Assembly (NCBI GenBank): GCA_002633005.1
Contig: NMRA01000293.1
Location: forward strand, 1 to 64,000
Direction: 5' to 3'
DNA: 64,000 nt
Source: Phoronis australis
Taxonomy: Eukaryota; Phoronida; Phoronidae
Position numbers and translations under genes: made by a program. Below the pieces are notes generated by a model. It saw only the letters and a list, made by a program, of their open reading frames with translations. It was not told the DNA's origin and did not search any database. This document shows positions 12,001-23,683 of the stretch, piece after piece (the stretch's first letter is position 1; the number at the start of each line of letters is the position of its first letter).

Positions 12001-15000
12001 CTCATTTAAGATTTCAAAAATAGGGCAGCCAAACTGGGTTTTTCCAATTTCTGTGGGTGCCCAAGACCAGTCAAATTGCTGTTATACTGTGCTTTGTTAC
12101 TATGACGACAGAGTTAGACAAAGTTTTTTTGTATCTTACATCAATTCTAAAGTGATGCTGTGTAGTTTCAGGATGAACCTATTCTTTCGAGTTTGTTTAG
12201 GCAAATCGATTTTTTTGACGTTTTTGTGATTGTTTTGTTTCGTGAGAAGCACTAACAAGTTGTCCTTGCCTCAGACCAGGCTCCTTAAACTGCTTGTGTT
12301 GGTCAGTTTTTGCTTCAGTGACCATGATATTGTGGTCGTTGGGGAGAATGCTTGCGATGTATTGTATTCAATGTTAATTCAAATGATGTCTAAAAACGTC
12401 ATGTTGCTTTGCAAGACCAAGAACGTGATTCATAATCTGGCTTTAATTTATTATCAAACTATGTTAATTTCTGATAAGACGTAAGGATAACAATGCTGAC
12501 TATTTTAGTTGAAGATTTTGGAAATTTTCTGTTGCCTATGTTTAAATAAAGGTTTTTGGACTTCATAATTATAAATATGTATTTCAGCCATCAGATGTAC
12601 TGTTGACGGGAAAGATCGATGGCGTGGACTGTGTATTACTAGCAAGGTAGTGATGACACTGTAATGTATGGATGTTGTACTTTAAGATGTGTGCGCCACT
12701 CTAAATATTTCATTAAATTGTAATCTGCCAAAGGATTTTTTTCAGTTTTGCAATAAAAATGAACAGGACCCCGACAACAGGAAGTGGAAAAATAAAATTT
12801 AGTGAACTACCTGTCTTAAGATTATGTAGGAACTCATTGACAAATATCTACAAAACTACAGATTTTAACTCTTCTGAAAGTACAAAGCCTGTCAAATTAG
12901 ATTTTTGACTTTTCACCAATTTCCCATTAATTGGGTCACTTTTCCATGATTGTATTTTTAGTAAAATTTAGCACGTCAAGAAGAAGGTACATTGAAAGCA
13001 AAACAACGGTATCAATACCATGGTCAAATTTTTTTAATCGATATTATATTACTAGGTACAAATGTTGATATTTGGTACTTTCTTTGTTTCTAAATTGTTA
13101 GCACCAAATTTAAGGAAACTTTGAATCTCTGGATATATCTAGTGTAACAAATAGGAGGATTTTGAATCATTGACAACGCAACTATTTACATAACTTGCTT
13201 AAAGTCCTTCTCTCACGCGTTGTTAACCCTTATTACATGGTTAGAAGATGTTATAAGGATCCAAGAAGTACCTACCCCATAACTAATACACGATCCGTAT
13301 TCGAAAACAGTTTAAATGAACGCGCCACTCACGATTTGCACTCGAAGAAACACCGCCATTTTGAACTTGCCGCGAACCCGGAAGTACAATTCATTCAGGA
13401 ACCCAGGCTAAGAAAACGCCGTCAGTGCGACTGGAGCAGTGCCTGCACTGTTACCAGCCAGCAAACGGGGATAAAAAAAATCGACAGGGCGCCTTAATTT
13501 TGATAAAATCAAACTACGGACAATTTTATGGAATTTGCTGAATGGCGAATAAATTTTGACAGAAATTATTTCGCCACACTCGGGACCGCAGCCTATTGGA
13601 CCCGGTGCGGATCGAGACCAGACACTGGCGAACGGTAAATGCATGCGGTTGCAAGCTGTTTTGTCGAAGTAAAATGGTCAAATGATAAATGCTGCATATA
13701 TTCAAGGGTAGTTTCAGACACTTGCATGAAATTACGGGCTGGTTAGTCCTGTGTCACACTGCCGCGGCAGACCTTAGTTAGCCTCAGTCACCAGCTACCA
13801 GTGAAGACTATAATAGTCAAAATACAGTTGTTAGTAGGCCTATACAGGCGTGCGTTCAGTAGCCGCTCGCTAGGACCTACGCTAGGACCTAGCTAAAACG
13901 TAGTCTAAGTCACGTGTTCTTATTTAAAATGCTCGGTAATATCTCACATAATCTCGCGAAGTCTTGCTTTTTAGCGAGGTCCTAGCGTTAATGAACAGGA
14001 GGCAGCTAATGCGCCAAGACTACCCTTAGGCCTAACTAGTCGCTGGCCACAAACACAAAAAAACACGAAAATTGAACAAAGTTTCTTTTTTGTAGCAAGG
14101 TTTGTCAAAATGTATCAACGTTAAAATCTTCACAAATTACAAAGTAGCCGATTGAACATGCCTTTCAGTTTAGCAAAAGTCGACATTGTAGGTGCCGCCA
14201 GAAATGAGACGAAGTCCAACCGGAATTGTGAGCACATTTATCACTTAATGAGTAACAACTGTGAGGCTGAAATTTGGTGAACACTGCTAAATCGTGCAGA
14301 ATAGTAAGTAAAGATATGTCTAACTAAATTTCACCGTAATTTGTTGGCGAAAACAATTTACACAAAGTTTTAAACTCGTAACTCATCCCGCTGTCCTCCA
14401 AATCCAAACAAAGTGACCCAAATTTCGCCACAAAACTTGCAATAACTTTACAGTGCTTGCCCCGATTTTGATAGTTTTTCGATTTTTATTGAGTAGAATG
14501 TACTACCTTTCCGATGATAGCAAAGTACTTTTTCAAAACGACGAAAAAAATATAACCAAAAAAAAATTGGTTCGACCCATATTGGTTCCTAGGTTTGTCC
14601 CGCCTATGTAAGGAACTAAACACCAATGCTATTTTAACATACTAAGTACGCGTAACATTCCAAAAAAATCAATGACCACTAACTACAAACTATAAATACA
14701 CTACATATGCAAACGAATCACGATATATTACTAATAAAACAAAATAATGAAGACTTTTCGAGCAAGCCATAGCACATTCAGTTACAAGGAAAAAATGGCG
14801 GCGTTCAGGACAAGTTCCTGAACTGATGAGCCGGAAATGTGGGTACGGAAATAACCGATGACAACCGGTAATCATACGCTCAGAGAGAAGGGTCAAATAC
14901 TGTTAAAAAATCGCTTTTGGCAAGAAAGGCGAAAAGGATATAAAGAAAGGGTGTCGAAAATAAGAATTTATGTAGTAAGTATTTTCGGATACTGGAACCA

Positions 15001-18000
15001 CATGGGCAGTTTGCAAGAAGGACTTTAATTTAATTCAAAAGGTAAAACGATTTATCACTTTCAATTGGTACCTCATTTGTCCATGTCAAGAACCACCCAT
15101 GTACATTGAATATCATTATGCCCTTGCCAAAGAAATTTTAAAAAGAATCTCTGTTGAATTCATTCCAGATTTATTAAGATGGACTTTACAAGGCTAACTA
15201 AAGATGAACAATCTCTGTAACTCTTTTAAAAGGCGTCTCGACTGGAGTTGTATCCCTGTTAGCCTAAATTTTTAATTCAAGGACAAGGGCTCATTCCATT
15301 AAGTTTAGATGTTTTTTGCCTCACGTTAGCAGAGTGCTGCTTATGTCACGCAGGCCTGTTTTGGGAAAAGTTTCTTAAGGCTCAAATCATAAGTTATATC
15401 TTATGTGCCAGCTATTATTGTGATTTCTTACAACACGTTTGCAATGTAATTGTCTGTATGTCATAGTTAAACAATATTCTATACACACTATTTGATTAAT
15501 ACTGTTTATTTTATCACAGACTATACTTTAAACAGTTTTGCGGACACTTTTCATAAAGTAGACAGTCAGTACCATTAAAACTAAGGTGAGTACGTTTGGC
15601 CTGAACATGTATTTTCCACAGCTTCTTTGACTTGTTAACTACAATATCGTTGCAGACATGGGCGTGACCATTCTGTGATGCCTTCTTGCATCAACTATCG
15701 AGCTAACATCTACGCCCTTAAGTCATTGGGTTGTACTCATGTACTAGCTACAACTGCATGTGGCTCTCTACAGGAGCACATTGCACCTGGAAACATAGTT
15801 TTTCTCGATCAGTTCATTGACAGGTGAGTTAATTTTGAATTGGTAATGTTCCATGAACTGTAAGATTCCACTAAAACCACAAACCGTTAACATCTTCAGG
15901 TTGGTACAGTTTGTACGAAGTTTCAAAGCCCAAATTGTCATCTTTTTGTTCCAACAGTTTGGGCTTTGTGAATTGGCACAGACTGTGGCAACCTTCAAAT
16001 TATGACAATTTGTGTACTTTAAACCAGACTTTGAAGGAATTTAATCTAGCGTGCAATGACGGTTTGTACAAATCTTTGGAATTTTGAGGAATGAATATTT
16101 CCACGAAAATGGTCCACGACCGGAGAGATGAGGAAACTCGGGGCAACCTGAGGAACTAAAAGTTTTTTTCCTCCTGGGAGCCACGAGATTGAACAGAATG
16201 ATAACATAGGCAATTTATAAAATGAGAGCAATAATTGTATTGCCACCTGTCAGTGTTAACTTAAGGTAGGTAGGTACTATATTTACTTATGGAGCTGTAA
16301 ATTATCATCATTGGTGTCATTGCAGGCTGTTTTTCAAATTACAACAGTTTGTGCTTCAAAGTTGAGCTACTAAAACAGGAGTTGAGCGATGCAGTTGTCA
16401 ACAATTTATTTGCTTTTTATCTATCCATCAGTTTAATGATAAAAAATTGAGGAGGTAGTGACAGCGTCTGACCTGTATTTAGGTGCCCCCTAGTGGGCCT
16501 TTTTGAACCTTGTTCAGGAGAGCTCTTTTCTTTGTGCCTTAGTCTCCTCTTTTAGAATTCATTGGGTTCTAGTACAGTACAGTGTATTGGTGGCCAGAGT
16601 CTCAGTTTCATCGATTAACCACATGCATTATTTTGGAGGGATTCTTCTGGTGGTTGGCCTTTGAAGGGGCATGGTATCACCGAACAGATGGACTTGATAA
16701 AACAAAGCTCTCATCTCTTGGAATCCTTTGCAACATAATATTAACAAGGTCAAATTTTCCAAATAGATCATAATTTGTTGGAGATGATTGAGGGTTTGTG
16801 GGAAAATATAAGAGTAAATTGTGTAATGTCTTAGACATAGCCACTAAAATCAAAATTTGTAGCAACACATCTAGTAATTCTACCAAAAATGAAAATTGTT
16901 AGTGAAAATGTATTTTTTCCGTTTAATGTTTTAACAGGAAATTCCTGTTAATGTACATGAATTAACAAATACTACTTCCTTCATCCACACAGAAGTTATA
17001 TTATCTATTATCAGTTTCAGTAAAAAAATGTCCACCAAGCTTGGGACTACATCAATACTGATTTCTGGAATATCGCTTGGATTGTTCTTGCAAAGACTTA
17101 AGAAGGATTGGAAAAAGTTTTTCCCATATTCTGTAACATAAGGAACACCACGTCTTGTCTGGGGGTTACCAAAGTTTAAATGTCACAGTGGCTGCTAGGT
17201 AGCTTGTAACAATATCGCTAGGAAAGTTTGAATAATTATCTTCTTGTCCCTCATGTCTTACCTCCTCCTGTTAGTTATCACAAATTGCTGACATCACTTG
17301 TTGTCTTCTAGAACCACCAAACGTCACCAGACATTTTATGACGGAGCACCTTCATCACCGCATGGAGTCTGTCATGCACCGATGCATGATCCTTTCTGTG
17401 AACTAACACGCAAGGTAAAAATTTGTTTCCATCGATGCCTCTTATTTGTACTTTGTCTCTAAGGGTGCTTCACACAAATCCCCACAAAATGTTATATTTG
17501 TTTTGTATCTTGTCATAGAACTTGATTGGTCCAAATTTGACTCAGAACTTGTGCACAATAGAACTGGATAATTGTGTGGTTCTCTAAGAGTTAGAAGTTG
17601 AAAACTATAGTCATTTTTGAGCGCAAGTTGTTAGTTGTTAAAATAATTTAAGGAACAATTTCCACTATTAGTCTTTCACCTCATGAACTCTCGTTAAAAC
17701 TGTTCTTCCTTTTGTCTGTAAAGTTCGTTTCATGTGACTCTCTTTATCGCTTTCGGCTTATCGCTCACTGTATTCGAAATCTTCACTTTTGCAGATTCTG
17801 AGTGAAGTTGCTACAGAGCTGGGTATCAAACACCACAAGTCGGGCACAATGGTAACCATCGAAGGACCTCGGTTCTCCAGCAGGGCTGAGAGTAAAGTAT
17901 GGCGTATGTGGGGTGGAGATGTCATCAATATGACCAGTGTACCAGAAGTGAGTCATCTGCCAATGGCTGACAAAGCAGAAGCAATTTTTATACCTTTCCG

Positions 18001-20182
18001 ATGCTCCCATCTTAGCAGAAACTGTTAAACTATTTTGTTGTCTGTTAATGCTGGTGATTGATTTTCTGTAGAATGACTATTGCATTTGTATATTAGGCCA
18101 AAAACGCCAAATTGATTCTGGTCTCTGCTGTTTTAAAAATGGAGTCCTTGGTGTGGTATTTTTTAGATGCTCACTTTTTCAGAACAAATCCAACCAAGGC
18201 AAACCAAAATGATGCGGGATGTTTTTTTTATTCATAGCTCGGCAAATCATGGCATTCCTACCCGTGCTTACTCTTGCTTATGCGTTTTCAAAAAAACACC
18301 AAATTTCGACTTTTTAGTGGGTGAGCACAGGTCTCAAAATGAGTCGGGGTGAAGACTAGAACCAACTGTAATTGTTTGGCCTTATCATTTAGTTAAAGTT
18401 TGTTGTCACTCAGTTAGACTTCATGTGCAGCTGTATCAACTAAAGTAAAATTTGCGTGTTTACTGAAAAGCTGTAATTGTTTGTACACATTGAGAGACAT
18501 TAGCTAAATTAGAATCGCATTACAACAAACAATCCCGAGATGTTTGTGAAGTACTTGTCGTGCCACATATCCGCCAGTTGTAACGATTGGTTAAGCCACT
18601 GTAATTTGTCTTATTTCATTGTCTGTCATCCGACTCAGTACAGTATTTTATTCACTGATAATTGTATGCGTTCTCAACCCTACATTCAACCTCGGCTCTG
18701 CATGCTCATTTTAACTAAAATTACTTTTACCAAATAAAATTGTATACAAATATAATACAGTTGAGTTGAGGTCTGTGAATGTAGCGTTATAAGTGAGCAC
18801 CGGTTATAAACCTGGTCCATTGTAACGCAGTTTGACTGTACTCCTTAACTGGTTCTTCTATATTCCTCTAGGTTGTGCTTGCCAAAGAAGCTGGGCTGTG
18901 CTATGCAGCCATCGCTATGGCTACAGACTACGATTGTTGGAGAGAAACTGGTGAAACGGTAATGTGTTTGGAAATGGTTGATGGCTTCGCTCTCCTGGCA
19001 TACACCGGGCCAACACTGAGAGACATTTTTGTTGGATTCCAATGATAACTTTCTATTCTCCAACCAATTTCATGCATTTGCTGGTTGACCTGGCGGAACC
19101 GGAGTAAATTGAATGCTGCTATTATATAGAAATAGATCATTACAAGACAAAATGGTCACTTTAGTTCTAAGTGAAAAACCCAAGTCAACCATTATGGCTG
19201 AACCATTGACCTTTGAACCCAACTATGGTCTGACCCTGCTACGGACTAAGGTTAGTCTGGTCACAAGATGGTAGCCTCCAGACAGTTGTAAGTAAACTGG
19301 ACTATTTCTTTGATTAATATGCGTTATTCCTCATATAATCAACAAATTCAGCAAAAAAAAAAAACAAAATACGCATTTACATCATTAAATATTTCAATTC
19401 CTTATTAAATAAATAAATGTACCTTAATTTACACGAAATTGTGGTCTAGATCGAACCATCTTTTCTTTTCCAGCTACCCTCTGCTTAACCATGGCATCTA
19501 CAAAGTGAACTTTGATTAACGTTTTGTAGAACCCAGAAATATGCCCAAATTTGGCCAACTTCGGAACATCGTATCTCAGAAAAGGACCATCACATTCACA
19601 TGAAACTTTCGGATACTATGCTTTTCCACTGTTCTCCAAAACGCTGTTAGGAATTGGATTTTAAAATGTTCCACTTTTGCATGAGGGGTTATCAAAAATA
19701 GGATTTTTCTTAACCCTCAAAAAGCCGTGTTCAAATTAGAGTGCGTTTTGGTCACAATAACGACATGTTTATAGTGGTGGGCGCCAAGTTTAAAGTAAAT
19801 GTCTCATGCCCAAAATTTACAAGTTCTTCCTAATGTTCACATGATAATAACCACCAAAATCAGACTTTGTCGCCGCTGTGGTCTACGGCAAAGCACTGTC
19901 TACACTCTACATGCATTGTTCCTCACAACCTCTGTACAGTTTCATCTAACTTCTCCTTGAATGTGTCCCTTCTTTGTTGAGGTTGATCCTGATTGTTGTG
20001 TGGAAGAAAATTAGAGAGTAAGCAGGAAAGCCAATGGCTGGAGTGTAAGTTAGTTCAGTATTATCTGACTGACATCCTGATAATGATAAATGTGTATGGT
20101 AATACATTCAAACATTGATAATTTGTTTTTAATTTTCTGTTATTACTGTGGCCAAAAACCAACGAATACTTTGTATTATTGA

Positions 20183-20226
<44 letters not shown>

Positions 20227-20442
20227 TAGGTTAATGTCAAAGCTGTCATAGCCACGTTTAAGGAGAATGTTGCCCGTGCCATACAGATACTGCGCAAGGC
20301 CATTCCACGAATAGCTGATGACTCCCTGAAAGAAAAGTGGGTTGGAATTCTGAAAAAGAACCAAAGTGATGCCATAGATTCTGTGATGTTGTCATCAAAA
20401 CACAACATTGAGGTGGTTGAAATTGCTGGAAGTCTTTTGTAA
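6003..20442 (+). CDS. MTAP: S-methyl-5'-thioadenosine phosphorylase (8 coding exons, 299 aa)
   Basis: Exons: 6003-6032, 11833-11919, 12588-12646, 15656-15823, 17312-17414, 17795-17947, 18872-18958 and 20230-20442. They sum to 900 nt with compatible phases and one stop. The family is a trimeric cytosolic phosphorylase that splits methylthioadenosine into adenine and 5-methylthioribose-1-phosphate, the first step of methionine salvage. Visible family motifs are [13 protein letters not shown] at residues 11-23 (phosphate loop; Ser17 where human has Thr), RHGR at 59-62, TTACGSL at 91-97, [13 protein letters not shown] at 171-183, INMTSVPE at 193-200 and MATDYDCW at 216-223, with the purine-binding Asp pair at 219 and 221. 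Human MTAP is 283 aa; the excess here is mostly a longer C-terminal tail in exon 8. The next gene, TOE1, converges on it. Confidence 0.95.
6198..6294. repeat. long hairpin in MTAP intron 1
   Basis: The left arm begins CACAGGCGTCCTCAGCTTCT (from 6198). The right arm, 6255-6294, is its reverse complement with one mismatch, and the stem continues through CCCAATAC near the loop. The stem is about 38 bp with a loop of about 12 nt. It is probably a small foldback element. Confidence 0.7.
7351..7776. mobile_element. MITE-like element with long imperfect inverted repeats
   Basis: The left arm contains TTATCAGAACTGAAATTGA (7360-7378) followed by TGACAAAGAGTGC. The right arm (7721-7775) is its reverse complement, with GACGACAAACAGTGC in the matching place. 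A second, inner inverted pair lies around TTGTCGTGAGG (7457) and CTCACGACAA (7691). The element is about 426 bp and has no ORF. It lies in MTAP intron 1. A relative of its inner part is at 4340-4450. Confidence 0.7.
7777..10589. other. MTAP intron 1, central part: nothing supported
   Basis: It contains several short open frames, the longest about 116 codons on the - strand at 8164-8514. None shows a recognisable domain or flanking splice sites. Some of this is probably old repeat sequence, but I cannot define ends. Confidence 0.4.
10590..10765 (-). pseudogene. remnant of a GIY-YIG endonuclease, Penelope-like
   Basis: The - strand reads [20 protein letters not shown], then [15 protein letters not shown] and KEKNWFERD. 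This order (C..YVGKT, a basic or polar helix, H, H.FD, E..W..R) matches the GIY-YIG nuclease domain of Penelope-like retroelements. Upstream the frame is soon closed by stops and no reverse transcriptase is seen, so this is a short relic inside MTAP intron 1. Confidence 0.5.
11217..11610. mobile_element. copy 1 of a dispersed MITE family
   Basis: The left arm holds CAAATTAAGCCTCACCC and the right arm holds GGGTGAGGCGTAATTTGC, its near reverse complement. Other members are at 30809-31148, 31255-31500 (partial) and inside 50313-50954. It lies just upstream of MTAP exon 2. Confidence 0.65.
11833..11919 (+). CDS. MTAP: MTAP exon 2
   Basis: Residues 11-39, preceded by TTTTGTAG and followed by GTGGGT, phase 0 at both ends. 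It carries the glycine-rich phosphate loop. Confidence 0.95.
12588..12646 (+). CDS. MTAP: MTAP exon 3
   Basis: Residues 40-58 plus two bases of Arg59 (AG|A). Acceptor ATTTCAG, donor GTAGTG. Contains [13 protein letters not shown]. Confidence 0.95.
12647..15655. other. MTAP intron 3: nothing supported
   Basis: A 3.0 kb intron. Parts near 13300-13650 and 14750-14880 are GC-richer and look repeat-derived, but I could not find paired ends or a coding domain. Confidence 0.4.
15656..15823 (+). CDS. MTAP: MTAP exon 4
   Basis: Completes Arg59, then residues 60-114 and two bases of Arg115. It includes [10 protein letters not shown] and ATTACGSL. Acceptor TTGCAG, donor GTGAGT. Confidence 0.95.
15824..17311. 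other. MTAP intron 4: nothing supported
   Basis: AT-rich sequence of about 1.5 kb. It has scattered short inverted matches, for example CAAACCGTTAACATC and AACAGTTTG-type stretches around 15880-16040, but no defined element. Confidence 0.35.
17312..17414 (+). CDS. MTAP: MTAP exon 5
   Basis: Completes Arg115, then residues 116-149, including [13 protein letters not shown], equivalent to the human segment after RPQSFYDGS. Acceptor CTTCTAG, donor GTAAAA. Confidence 0.95.
17795..17947 (+). CDS. MTAP: MTAP exon 6
   Basis: Residues 150-200. It contains [17 protein letters not shown] and INMTSVPE, with Asn194-Met195 in the substrate-binding stretch. Acceptor TTTGCAG, donor GTGAGT. The intron that follows (17948-18871) shows nothing supportable. 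Confidence 0.95.
18872..18958 (+). CDS. MTAP: MTAP exon 7
   Basis: Residues 201-229, [20 protein letters not shown] and on to the purine-site Asp219/Asp221. Acceptor CCTCTAG, donor GTAATG. Confidence 0.95.
20182..20225 (+). repeat. ATT microsatellite at the MTAP exon 8 acceptor
   Basis: About 14 ATT units running up to 4 bp before the acceptor AG (20228-20229). They replace the normal pyrimidine tract of the intron. Confidence 0.95.
20230..20442 (+). CDS. MTAP: MTAP exon 8, C-terminus and stop
   Basis: Residues 230-299 and TAA. It starts [17 protein letters not shown], matching the human helix with VLKTLKENANKA, then runs about 17 residues beyond the human end. Confidence 0.92.
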   Translation, partial: VNVKAVIATFKENVARAIQILRKAIPRIADDSLKEKWVGILKKNQSDAIDSVMLSSKHNIEVVEIAGSLL

Positions 20443-20489
20443 AGCCATGGCATAATTAGTTTGTCTTGTGGTAGTCAGGTCCATTACGA

Positions 20490-20495
20490 AATAAA
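20490..20495 (+). terminator. MTAP poly(A) signal
   Basis: AATAAA 48 nt after the stop, with a second AATAAA at 20510-20515. A short 3' UTR is likely. Confidence 0.7.
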
Positions 20496-21095
20496 GAATC
20501 TTATATTAGAATAAATTAAGAAAATAGACATTGAGATTTTAGGGGTAATTGGGTTCTTTGTTAGACATTCCCCAGTAAAGGTGTTAAAAAGGTTATGGTA
20601 TTTGTCAGACTCGAGCTTTACACATTCCTCATGTAGTACTGATGAAAAATATGAAATGTATTGACCCACCTTTTTCATAATGAAATGATAGTATAACACT
20701 GAGAAAGTGAGAAAACATTACATCGTAAAGTATAGTTAAACATGGTGGTTATTTTCACACAATCCCTTTCATTTTATTCTGACCTTATCTTTGCTGTCAG
20801 TCTTTTAGGGTCAGTTGACTAGATGGCTTGTTACTAGAAATGAATATAGTTACTGGAATACATCGAGGTAGTCTTTGAATTCCATATAATATTGCTTCTA
20901 TTCATTTAAGCAATTAATTCCGTATTGCTTGTAATATTCATTAATCAAGAATAAATTCAATATGGTTTGAATATTCATTAATCAACATTAAATTTAGAAA
21001 AATGCTTCCTTTAACAGAACTGAGTTTTACAGCAAAGTTACTGATTGAAAATACGCATTCGGTCAAAGATGATTGAGCCCACTTCCTGTAACAAC

Positions 21096-21190
21096 CAAGG
21101 CTTGGAATTTTCCTCTTTTGAGAGAATTTCCTCTTTTTTGGTTTTGATTTCCTCTTTAATATTTGATATCCAGTTTCCTTTTTTCTCTCT
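21096..21190 (+). repeat. half of a CAGGGCTTGG-type MITE
   Basis: CAAGGCTTGGAATTTTCC followed by TTTCCTC repeats resembles the left end of the hAT-like element at 49385-49878. No right end is seen nearby, so it is a remnant. The rest of 20516-21730 shows nothing else that I can support. Confidence 0.45.
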
Positions 21191-21729
21191 TTTTATTATT
21201 ATTTTGACTTTATTCATGCAAAAATGTTTACACTACAGTCAGATATCGATTTTTGAGAAAATTTGATGGATGCTGTCCCATCCCCAGTACAAGAAATTGC
21301 AAAATGAAGTGCCCTTCACACACAGACTAGAACACGTTACTCCTGGAATGAGTTGTTGCTAGGTTTGGAGGCTGTGTGGACGCTATTTAAACTAGAGCAA
21401 GTCACCCCACTTGTGACAACTTGCTGCTCTTTATTAAGGTAGAGTAACTTGCACCACTTCTAATTCCTGTGTGGCTGCAAACCTCGGGCAAGGTGAAAGT
21501 AATTATCGGCTGTGGTTACATACAGACTGGTTTTCTATTATGCGCCTCAGTCGCATTGGGTATTTATTGTCGCACACAGAGCGACAACTTCCACCTTACC
21601 CCAGTTACTGATATGTGTGTGTGGACACTCGACCTAAGGTGGGGTAAGTTGAACTAGTGCAAGTTATTCTATGGTAGGTTGTGTGTGGACAGCACTTAAG
21701 TTTCACATCTTATACATAGTTTCATAAAC

Positions 21730-23330
21730 AGGCAACTACAAAAATAAATTGCCACAAGGGGGCATCTGAAATGAAACCCATGCAATTCAATCATGGACAG
21801 AAACATATTTTCCAGTTTTTATTATTATCCTCTGAGCCGTTCAATGAATGCAGAGGCATACGATGACAAAACAAGACTCAAAAATAATAAAACTGGACAC
21901 TGGGTAATGCAAAATCGACTCGAAAATAGAAACATATTAGCCAAATCTCAATAACGGTCGAAACTCTAAAGTTATAGACACGAACACAAAAACCTAAACT
22001 TGCCACTGGGGGGCACAGAGGAATTCAGATCCATCCAAAAGTCGTGGCCTCCGCTCTCACATACATAGGAAAGCACTTGACAGACTTCACAAAGATCCTG
22101 TAGAGTTGAGAGTATATTGACGTGCATGGAAAAATGCCATAAGGGGGCACCACGGTAGTCTGACGTCCCCCAAAATACATGTCGGCTGTGGTCTTCTCAG
22201 AAGGCACACACCTACCAATTTTCATTGTAAGTAATCCTATGAGAGCTTTTGCAGATAAAGACATAGACATGGAAAGTGGACTAGAAAATTATTTTATGAA
22301 TTTCATGAAAATCCATCGAGAACCTCCAAAGACACAACTGCAAAAAAAATATTTCCACAAGAGAGCACAGCAGCTGTTGAATCACTTCAAAACATGATGT
22401 CATCCATAGTTAGCTTCAAATGATCACATCCGCCAAATCTCATTAAGATACTGTAAGGAGTTAAGAAGATACAGCAACAAACACCAAACACTCGGACTGA
22501 GATGACGACAGTATGCCCTCACACACGTATTTGTGGGCACACAAAAATTGCCACTGGGGGAACAGTAGTACTTGAATCCATCCGAAAGTTTGGTGTGCCA
22601 TCCCATCCATAATACAACATGTCTAGAAAATTCCATGAACATCACTGAAGGTTTTTTGAGATACAGCAATGAAAGCCAGATTGATGTACGTCGCATGGAA
22701 ATATCAGCANAGAGTATATTGACGTGCATGGAAAAATGACATAAGGGGGCACCACGGTAGTCTGACGTCCCCCAAAATACATGTCGGCTGTGGTCTTCTC
22801 AGAAGGCACACACCTACCAATTTTCATTGTAAGTAATCCTATGAGAGCTTTTGCAGATAAAGACATAGACACGGAAAGTGGACTAGAAAATTATTTTATG
22901 AATTTCATGAAAATCCATCGAGAACCTCCAAAGACACAACAACTGCAAAAAAAATATTTCCACAAGAGAGCACAGCAGCTGTTGAATCAGTTCAAAACAT
23001 GATGTCATCCATAGTTAGCTTCAAATGATCACATCCGCCAAATCTCATTAAGATACTGTAAGGAGTTAAGAAGATACAGCAACGAACACCAAACACTCGG
23101 ACTGAGATGACGACAGTATGCCCTCACACACGTATTTGTGGGCACACAAAAATTGCCACTGGGGGAACAGTAGTACTTGAATCCATCCGAAAGTTTGGTG
23201 TGCCATCCCATCCATAATACAACATGTCTAGAAAATTCCATGAACATCACTGAAGGTTTTTTGAGATACAGCAATGAAAGCCAGATTGATGTACGTCGCA
23301 TGGAAATATCAGCAGGTGTTCATGTGGGTG
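21730..23330. repeat. dispersed repeat with GCCACTGGGGG motifs, duplicated
   Basis: Several blocks carry AATTGCCACTGGGGG or ATGCCATAAGGGGGCA, each followed by GAATCCATCCGAAAG-like sequence. Relatives in opposite orientation occur at 52190-52960. Open frames here of 70-100 codons have no recognisable domain. Segment 22109-22709 is repeated almost exactly at 22711-23314 with one N (22710) between. The only differences I noticed are a three-base CAA insertion near 22938 and a few substitutions. Confidence 0.8.
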
Positions 23331-23683
23331 CGTAAAACTGCTGGGACTCGATCGTAAAGCTACAGAAAGAAATTAGGCCCAGTACAGTAATAGCGTTCTC
23401 ATGCAGAAGAAATGGTAGAGACTGCTGTTTCTATTCTCTGGACTGTCCAAAGGATAACTATTGAGCACATATTTAGTGATTACATGTGACATTACAAGCA
23501 AACTTAGTATTTCTTGGTGTTCATCTTGTAGACATAGAAAAGGCTACAAGACTACTGGCTAACGCACATCTTGCACCATTCACGCAAAAAAAAATTGAAG
23601 TAAATTACTAAACAGTCGGCTGTTTTGCAGGAATGTGAAATGATTTTCAAGTCCCAAATGAAACGAGTTATCCAGGTTCACTG
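23315..23683. other. intergenic end of TOE1: no clear poly(A) signal
   Basis: Downstream of the TOE1 stop on the - strand. I see no perfect AATAAA on that strand here. Confidence 0.4.

Noticed and set aside
22179-23002. Two nearly identical 72-73 codon frames (MSAVVFSEGTH...)
   Set aside because: They are the two copies of the duplicated repeat segment; no domain, and the open frame is short. The pair reflects the duplication and not two genes.
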